NCBI GenBank assembly: GCA_036252795.1
Contig: DASYHY010000295.1
Coordinates: forward strand, 1 to 11,454
Direction of reading: 5' to 3'
DNA from: Aurantimonas sp036252795
Lineage (GTDB): Bacteria > Pseudomonadota > Alphaproteobacteria > Rhizobiales > Rhizobiaceae
Length of the DNA stretch: 11,454 nt
Numbering within the stretch: position 1 is the first letter of the stretch; each line of letters begins with the position of its first letter. This document shows, piece by piece, positions 7,092-11,454 of the stretch. Under the pieces are notes generated by a model that was not told the origin of the DNA, did no database searches, and saw only the letters and a list, made by a program, of their open reading frames with translations. The position numbers and the translations under genes are program-made.

Positions 7092-7826
7092 ATGAACGAT
7101 ACCGCGCGGCCATTCGATGGTGCCGAAGAGCAGGCTATCGCCATGGACTTTCCCACCCTGTCGGCCAGGCATACGGCGTGGCTGGAAGGCCGCGGACTCA
7201 CGACCCGCCCCTGGTTCATCCTGGGTTCGGCGCCGGATCCCCATGTCCCTCGACCGTTTCCGGCGAGGACCGCCCATATTCACGTCAAATATGCCGGCCA
7301 CGCCGCACGCCAGCATGGGCTGCCTCGGGGCGATCTGACCTTTCTTCTGACCAAGACGAAACCCGAGGACGTAGCCGGGCTTGAATTCGAAGCCATCCTG
7401 CGCCTGTGCAAGCGCCACAGCCCCCTGACCCGCATCCGCCGCGACCTCCCGTTCCTGCGGGCGAGGGAATGCGCCCTCACCCACCGGGAACGCGACGCCT
7501 TCATCATCGGCACGCTTGGCACATTGTTCGGCGGCAGCGGCGACGAGATCCGGCCGTCCAACGGGATCGCGTTGATCGCCTACGCGATCGCGGTTGGCAT
7601 CCCGCAGATCATCGTGGCTGGTATCTCGCTCGAGAGTGACGGCTATGCCTATGATCGCTCGGCGCGGACAAGGCGCCATCTCGCCGAAGATCGCGCGGCC
7701 CTCGCGGCCGTCGCCGCCCGCTATCCCCAGGTGACGACGACCGAGCCCGGCCTCAGCCGCATCACCGGCATTCCTCTGTTCCCCGGGGCCACTGCTGTCC
7801 CGGCGAATGGCGCACTCGCAGGCTGA
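7092..7826 (+). CDS. Putative sialyltransferase-like (GT42-like) glycosyltransferase A
   Basis: A 244-residue soluble protein without signal peptide or membrane span. Near the N-terminus it has WFILGSAPDP (41-50), which resembles the nucleotide-binding opening of GT42 enzymes (I-I-A-G-N-G-P-S). Towards the C-terminus it has SNGIALIAYAIAVGIPQIIV followed by AGISL (156-180), then YAYDRS and H196 in RRHLAED, ending with a TEPGLS segment (217-222). GT42 sialyltransferases show the same order: S-G-V, a hydrophobic helix, Y-L-S-G-I-D, a Tyr-rich loop, the catalytic His, then C-P-N-S. It shares these segments with the minus-strand genes at 9539-10213 and 7827-8705. The ATG at 7092 has AGGAG at 7079-7083. 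It follows kdsB by 65 bases, so a CMP-activated sugar is a natural donor. The family assignment rests on motif comparison from memory. Confidence 0.6.
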   Translation: MNDTARPFDGAEEQAIAMDFPTLSARHTAWLEGRGLTTRPWFILGSAPDPHVPRPFPARTAHIHVKYAGHAARQHGLPRGDLTFLLTKTKPEDVAGLEFEAILRLCKRHSPLTRIRRDLPFLRARECALTHRERDAFIIGTLGTLFGGSGDEIRPSNGIALIAYAIAVGIPQIIVAGISLESDGYAYDRSARTRRHLAEDRAALAAVAARYPQVTTTEPGLSRITGIPLFPGATAVPANGALAG

Positions 7827-8705
7827 TCACGAGCTGCCGCGGCGTTCAGCGGCCGACTTCTCCGCCAGCTTCTGCTTGCGCGTCTTGGGCTTCAGCGAGC
7901 GCAGGAACCCACTCAACCTTCCCTGCAGCCGGGTCAGGGACAGCAGCCGGTCGACTGCCATGTTGGTCCCTTCCAGCCGCTCCGACAGCACTTCTGCGGA
8001 GACCAGCGCGACGTCTGCCGGGGTGACGTCCGGCAGGCGCTCGGCAATGCGGTCCCACCGGCCACCTGTGCCGCTGCCGTCCATGGTCAGTCGTCCGCTG
8101 CGGACCAGCAGCCGGTTGACGATCTGCTCGAAGGTCCACTCGTGGTCGTGGAACAGCTTCCAGGTCGCAGACCGGCGGGCAGTAAAGCCGGCCAGCACGA
8201 TCGGCAAGGCCGGGTGGGCTTCCGTCAGCCAGTAGGCCAGAGCGAAGCCGCTCGTGGGGACATGGGTTTCCGGATAGAAATCGAGGAAGACCGGCACGAG
8301 ATCCAGATACCCGACGCGAGCGCCTTTGAAGTCTTCGACAGGGCTGAAAACTTCCTTCTCGCCGGCCCTGAGGTTGGCGATGCCATGGAATTGCTCGCCG
8401 CGCAGAAGGCGAAGCACATCGCCCACTTCCCGTCGATAGACGATGTTCGCTCCCGCGTGGCTGCTGCGGGCGATCAGCAGCGACGGCCGGTCGAACGGCG
8501 CGTCGAGCACCTTGAACACCTTGTTGAAGAAGACGAAGAGCGTCCCCTCCCCGTAGCGGGCCGCGAGCGCTGCGATCTCGACGGCATCGCTGTTGGCGAC
8601 GAGCACCACACGGTCGAACCGACCGAAGAAGCCGGCCCACCCCTCCGGCGAATTCGGCAGGCTCGCCGGCTGCTGGTCCACCACGTGAGATGGCTGCACA
8701 TCCAT
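7827..8705 (-). CDS. Putative sialyltransferase-like (GT29-like motifs) glycosyltransferase C
   Basis: A 292-residue protein, no signal peptide seen. The opening strand FDRVVLVANSDAVE (30-43) recalls the V-G-N-S sialyl motif L. PTSGFALAYWL (150-160) recalls the P-S-T-G of sialyl motif S and leads into PIVLAGF (168-174). HDHEWTFEQ (186-194) contains H188-x4-E193, the spacing of the GT29 VS motif. The remaining C-terminal third (about 225-265) is helical with heptad-like leucines, and the tail is basic. The ATG at 8703-8705 lies seven bases after the stop of the GT8-like gene, with GAGGT overlapping that stop, so the two are co-translated. Its own stop codon abuts the stop of the plus-strand operon. 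Acceptor and donor are unknown; CMP-Kdo or a relative is my guess from the neighbouring KdsB. Confidence 0.55.
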   Translation of the reverse strand: MDVQPSHVVDQQPASLPNSPEGWAGFFGRFDRVVLVANSDAVEIAALAARYGEGTLFVFFNKVFKVLDAPFDRPSLLIARSSHAGANIVYRREVGDVLRLLRGEQFHGIANLRAGEKEVFSPVEDFKGARVGYLDLVPVFLDFYPETHVPTSGFALAYWLTEAHPALPIVLAGFTARRSATWKLFHDHEWTFEQIVNRLLVRSGRLTMDGSGTGGRWDRIAERLPDVTPADVALVSAEVLSERLEGTNMAVDRLLSLTRLQGRLSGFLRSLKPKTRKQKLAEKSAAERRGSS

Positions 8706-8712
8706 GACGACC

Positions 8713-9405
8713 TCAGTCGCCGCGCTGCTGCACGAAGAGCGTGCGTTCGCGCGTCGCGAACCATTCCTCGGCATAGTCGTCGTTCCTGTACTCGTCGAAA
8801 TACGGGCCGCCATCGGTGAAGTGGACGTTCTTGGCGCCCGGATCGTACTCGTACTCGTTGACCAGCCAGTTCCACGCCGCGGGGATCTCGCCGACATTCT
8901 CGTCGCCCTCGAGCCACTTGAACTGATGCAGTTGCAGGCCGGTGGCCGAATTGACGTAGTCGGGCGTCAGCGCGCGGCACTTGGCGTTGTTGAACAGCAT
9001 GACGCTCGACCAGTTCTTCTTCTCGTACTTGGTCTGCGTCTGGCCGAGGAACTTGGTCTCCACCTTCGGCGTGTAGTCGTGCTTGACCACCTGGACCGCA
9101 TAGCGATCGTCCCGCAGCGCCCAGAGTTCGGCGATGTCGGCGCGCATCAGCATGTCGCAATCCATGAACAGGCTCCAGCCCTCGAAGCCGGAGAGATACG
9201 GTGTCAGAAAGCGCGAGAAGGAGAATTCGGTCGACTGCAGCGCATTGCGGTCGCGGGTGAAGATCCCTTCGAGGTTCGGCAGATACAGCGGCGAGAACAT
9301 GACCGGCATCGACGATCGCTCGAGGATGCTCTGGCAGAGGACGTGATAGGCGATCACTTCCTTGCTGTCGAAGCCGACGAAGACCTGGGCTGGCGGGTGC
9401 TTCAC
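8713..9405 (-). CDS. GT8-like glycosyltransferase
   Basis: A 230-residue GT-A-fold transferase. It starts with the strand AQVFVGFDSKEVIAYHVL (6-23) and has FSFSRFLTPY (61-70), the metal/nucleotide-sugar D-x-D as FMDCDML (D82, D84), NWSSVMLFNN (131-140; GT8 members have N-S-G-V-M-L-F-N) and HFTDGGPYF (195-203), where GT8 has its C-terminal H-F. Sugar specificity cannot be read. I start at GTG 9403-9405: GAGGT lies six bases upstream (9412-9416) and a good promoter ends about 30 bases further upstream. In-frame ATG 9481-9483 is an alternative but lies upstream of that promoter and adds non-conserved residues. The next gene starts seven bases after the stop. Confidence 0.75.
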   Translation of the reverse strand: MKHPPAQVFVGFDSKEVIAYHVLCQSILERSSMPVMFSPLYLPNLEGIFTRDRNALQSTEFSFSRFLTPYLSGFEGWSLFMDCDMLMRADIAELWALRDDRYAVQVVKHDYTPKVETKFLGQTQTKYEKKNWSSVMLFNNAKCRALTPDYVNSATGLQLHQFKWLEGDENVGEIPAAWNWLVNEYEYDPGAKNVHFTDGGPYFDEYRNDDYAEEWFATRERTLFVQQRGD

Positions 9406-9435
9406 GTCACGACCTCGTTGTTTGATGACGGGGGC

Positions 9436-9464
9436 CTCATACACCCGCAACGCGCGATGTCCAA
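9436..9464 (-). promoter_or_regulatory. Promoter for the GT8-like and GT29-like genes
   Basis: On the minus strand TTGGAC (-35), exactly 17 bases, TATGAG (-10), with a start near 9430 and a leader of about 25 bases to the GTG at 9405. It is the best promoter match in the glycan block and lies in the 133-base gap after the gene at 9539-10213. Confidence 0.5.
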
Positions 9465-9538
9465 TGCCGGCGAGCGGCTTCATTCCGTGCCGGCAGCAGA
9501 CGGAAGCGGCCGCGGCAGCCGAAACGCCCTGGTCACCC

Positions 9539-10213
9539 TCAGGGCTTCCACAACCGCAGGCCAAGATCCTCCGCCAGTTCCGGCTCGCTCGTGGCCACAC
9601 GGCTGTCCTGCCGCAAGCGTTCCAGCGCGAAACGGTCCTCGGCGATCTGCAGGCGTGGCCGAGCCAGCGTGTCGTAGGAATGGCCGGCGCGGGAGAAGGA
9701 GAAGCCGGCGAGAACGATTTCCGGGACCCCGAGGAAGAGCCCGTAGCAGAGGGCGGCGACGCCGGTGGATGGCTTGCCCAACTCGCCCACGGCGAGAATC
9801 TCCGGCCCGATCATCGTCTGGTTGATGGCCTCGCGATCATCGGGATCGAGCGACACCAGCGCCCCGATCTTCGCCCGGCGCTGACGCATCAGCTTCCAGC
9901 GCTGCCGCCATCTCGGCCGTGCGGTGTACCAGAGCAATGCTCTGGTCTCGATATCCGGAAAGACCTTCCAGGATTCGACGGGGCGACGCACGGAGAGGTC
10001 CGCCGGGCCCCAGCCGCGCTGGCGGGCGGCCAGACCGGCATTGTTGATGTCGACGCGCGCATGGTTTGCCAGCAAGGCCGCCGGCATGGTCGGGTCCGGA
10101 GCGCCGCCGAGGATCACCCAGGGACGGCACAGAAGGCCGAGACGGTCGATCGCCTCGCGCTGTGCCTGTCGCAGCTGCAGCAGCCGCGGTGCCAGCGAGG
10201 CCTCCGTCGTCAT
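9539..10213 (-). CDS. Putative sialyltransferase-like (GT42-like) protein B
   Basis: A 224-residue protein related to protein A at 7092-7826. RPWVILGGAPDP (30-41) matches RPWFILGSAPDP of A. The downstream N-A-G-x-A-A-R-Q segment (58-65, NAGLAARQ) matches YAGHAARQ. STGVAALCYGLFLGVPEIVL and the following AGFSF (149-173) match its C-terminal core, and IAEDRFALERL (190-200) matches LAEDRAALAAV. The His of A (H196) is replaced by Gln (Q189 in RLQIAED), so B may lack the proposed catalytic base. The ATG at 10211-10213 overlaps the stop of the ELM1-like gene (ATGA), so translation is coupled. Nothing indicates a membrane anchor. Family placement is by motif resemblance only. Confidence 0.55.
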   Translation of the reverse strand: MTTEASLAPRLLQLRQAQREAIDRLGLLCRPWVILGGAPDPTMPAALLANHARVDINNAGLAARQRGWGPADLSVRRPVESWKVFPDIETRALLWYTARPRWRQRWKLMRQRRAKIGALVSLDPDDREAINQTMIGPEILAVGELGKPSTGVAALCYGLFLGVPEIVLAGFSFSRAGHSYDTLARPRLQIAEDRFALERLRQDSRVATSEPELAEDLGLRLWKP

Positions 10214-11157
10214 TGCCGCGCCGCTTCGTAAATGCGGATGGCGTCGGCGATCGCTTCCGCCTGATCGGGGAAGCTGTAGTCGTAAGTGCCGAGATGACCG
10301 GCGAAGGGACGGGTCAGTCCCAGCGTCTCCTGCAGATCATGGTGGAACCACTCGAACTTTTCGTACCGTTCGCCATCGATCGCGGTGAGGTCGAGGCTGT
10401 AGACCGGGCGCCCCGTCGTCAGGGCTTCGCAATGCATCGTCACCGTGTCCTTGCCGATGAGGAAGCTGTCCGCGGCCGCGAGATAGTCGCGGTAGGGATT
10501 CTCACCCGTCCGATCCCAGACGTGGAAGCGAGGATCGTCGATCCGGAGCAGCGCCTGCAGGAGCGTGGGACGGCTGCGGCGCGAGGTGGTCGCGAGCACC
10601 CGGCAGCCGTCGGCGGCGAGTCGCCGCGCAGTGTCGACGAGATTCTGGATCGTCGGGTCGTCATAGTCATAGGCGCCGTTCGGTCCGCCAAGGAGCATCG
10701 CGACGACGTGGCTTTCGTCGCCGGCCGGCAGCCATCGCGAACGCGCGGCGGGCCGCCGCTCGTCCAGCCATTGACGGGTCACGCGATGCGGCACCCCGAT
10801 CATGCTGCGATATTCGGTGCCGTCCAGCCGTACGCTCTTCCAGTCGTGCCGCGACACGAAGGCGAGGTCGTAGATTCCGGCCGATGGCGGAGCGGGCGGC
10901 TGCAGGTGCACGGCCAGCGGACGCCCGCCGAACCGCTCCTTGATCCGCGCCACGTGGCGCTCGGCGAACCAGCCGCAGGAGATGACGACGTCCGGCTCAG
11001 CCTCACGCACACGCCTGTAGGGTGACAGCAGGCCGCGCCGCCATTTGGGCAGCCGCTCGATCGTATGGACGGCCGGATCGCGCGTGAGATGGCCCGCAAC
11101 GCCAAGGCACTGGGTCAGTGTGCCCGCCTTCTCCTCGCTGACCGTCCAGACCCGCAC
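10210..11157 (-). CDS. ELM1-like protein (DUF1022 / mitochondrial fission ELM1 family, GT-B-like)
   Basis: A 315-residue protein of the family named after plant ELM1. Bacterial members have unknown function but look like GT-B glycosyltransferases. Signatures in order: VWTVSEEKAGTLTQCLG (3-19), the H-L-Q-P-P segment before YDLAFVSRHD (96-105), IGVPHRVT (120-127), LLGGPNGAYDYDD (155-167), VLATTSRRSRP (187-197), ENPYRDYLAAADSFLIGKDT (219-238) and SEAxxTGxPVY as CEALTTGRPVYSLDL (243-257). The T-S-R-R and D-T-V-T-M-H-C-E-A regions are where GT-B enzymes bind the donor. I start at GTG 11155-11157, preceded by a GGGGGGA stretch; the frame runs open to a TTG beside the tuf terminator, adding 32 residues that do not look conserved. 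It is the first gene of the minus-strand glycan group. Confidence 0.8.
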   Translation of the reverse strand: MRVWTVSEEKAGTLTQCLGVAGHLTRDPAVHTIERLPKWRRGLLSPYRRVREAEPDVVISCGWFAERHVARIKERFGGRPLAVHLQPPAPPSAGIYDLAFVSRHDWKSVRLDGTEYRSMIGVPHRVTRQWLDERRPAARSRWLPAGDESHVVAMLLGGPNGAYDYDDPTIQNLVDTARRLAADGCRVLATTSRRSRPTLLQALLRIDDPRFHVWDRTGENPYRDYLAAADSFLIGKDTVTMHCEALTTGRPVYSLDLTAIDGERYEKFEWFHHDLQETLGLTRPFAGHLGTYDYSFPDQAEAIADAIRIYEAARQ

Positions 11158-11259
11158 CCTGTCCCCCCGATGTCTGCCGTGTTTAGCGCAGATGCCGCAG
11201 CCCGCGCCAGCCGCTGATCCGGCGATCAGGCGCGGCCAAAGACGCTCCGCCAAACGTGA

Positions 11260-11280
11260 ACGGGCCCGCGAAGGGCCCGT
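11260..11280 (-). terminator. tuf terminator
   Basis: On the minus strand ACGGGCCC, a TTCGC loop, GGGCCCGT: a perfect 8-bp GC-rich stem 40 bases after the tuf stop codon. It is followed by TCACGTTT, a poor T-run. It probably separates tuf transcription from the glycan genes. Between it and the ELM1-like start (11158-11259) I see no further element. Confidence 0.6.
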
Positions 11281-11319
11281 CCACTCAAGCGATTTCTGCC
11301 CGTCAGGCGGTTCGCGTCG

Positions 11320-11454
11320 TTACTCGATGATCGAGGCGACGATGCCGGCGCCGACGGTGCGGCCGCCTTCGCGGATGGCGAAGCGCAGGCGCTCTTCCAT
11401 CGCGATCGGCACGATCAGCACCACGTCCATCGTCACGTTGTCGCCCGGCATCAC
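11320..11454 (-). CDS. tuf: Elongation factor Tu (C-terminal 44 residues, cut by window edge)
   Basis: EF-Tu delivers aminoacyl-tRNA to the ribosome. The visible end reads VMPGDNVTMDVVLIVPIAME followed by ERLRFAIREGGRTVGAGIV and ASIIE, the conserved C-terminus of domain 3, ending in TAA at 11320-11322. This is probably the tuf copy that normally neighbours tRNA-Trp and secE in alphaproteobacteria. The start lies outside the window. Confidence 0.98.
   Translation of the reverse strand: MMPGDNVTMDVVLIVPIAMEERLRFAIREGGRTVGAGIVASIIE

Noticed and set aside
8704..9825. 373-codon plus-strand frame over the GT8-like gene
   Set aside because: The minus-strand frame shows GT8 motifs, a promoter and a ribosome-binding site; the plus-strand frame shows none.
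10066..11025. 319-codon plus-strand frame opposite the ELM1-like gene
   Set aside because: The minus-strand product matches the ELM1 family along its length, so this is a shadow frame.

Overview
The window carries the start of a canonical alphaproteobacterial ribosomal-protein/RNA-polymerase operon, read on the minus strand, and a block of cell-surface-glycan genes lying between it and tuf. GC content is high. The gene order tuf, tRNA-Trp, secE, nusG, rplK, rplA, rplJ, rplL, rpoB and the protein sequences (a 65-residue SecE, RplJ starting GTG-encoded MDRAEKRE, the EF-Tu tail) suggest a member of the Hyphomicrobiales. I cannot name the genus.

Positions 1-5395 (all minus strand, transcribed right to left): tRNA-Trp, secE, nusG, rplK, rplA, rplJ, rplL and the first 509 codons of rpoB. 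The window stops about ten residues before the rifampicin-resistance region. The spacers hold structure: a bulged hairpin before rplK (candidate L1 feedback site), a 362-base leader before rplJ (candidate L10 leader), and a run of hairpins between rplL and rpoB (candidate attenuator/processing region). Promoter-like elements precede tRNA-Trp and secE.

Positions 5636-11157 hold seven genes that are not part of the usual operon. Three on the plus strand look like one operon: a HAD phosphatase, a KdsB-type CMP-sugar synthetase, and a protein resembling sialyltransferase-type (GT42/GT29-like) glycosyltransferases. Four on the minus strand run toward them: an ELM1-like protein, a second GT42-like protein, a GT8-like glycosyltransferase with its own good promoter, and a third protein with GT29-like motifs. 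The two groups meet with stop codons that abut exactly in a TGATCA palindrome.

My reading (inference) is that this is a compact surface-polysaccharide locus. A CMP-activated ulosonic acid (Kdo or a relative) would be made by the KdsB-like enzyme and used by several divergent transferases of one superfamily. The C-terminus of tuf (11320-11454) and its terminator close the window. I saw no integrase, transposase, insertion sequence, CRISPR array or rRNA.
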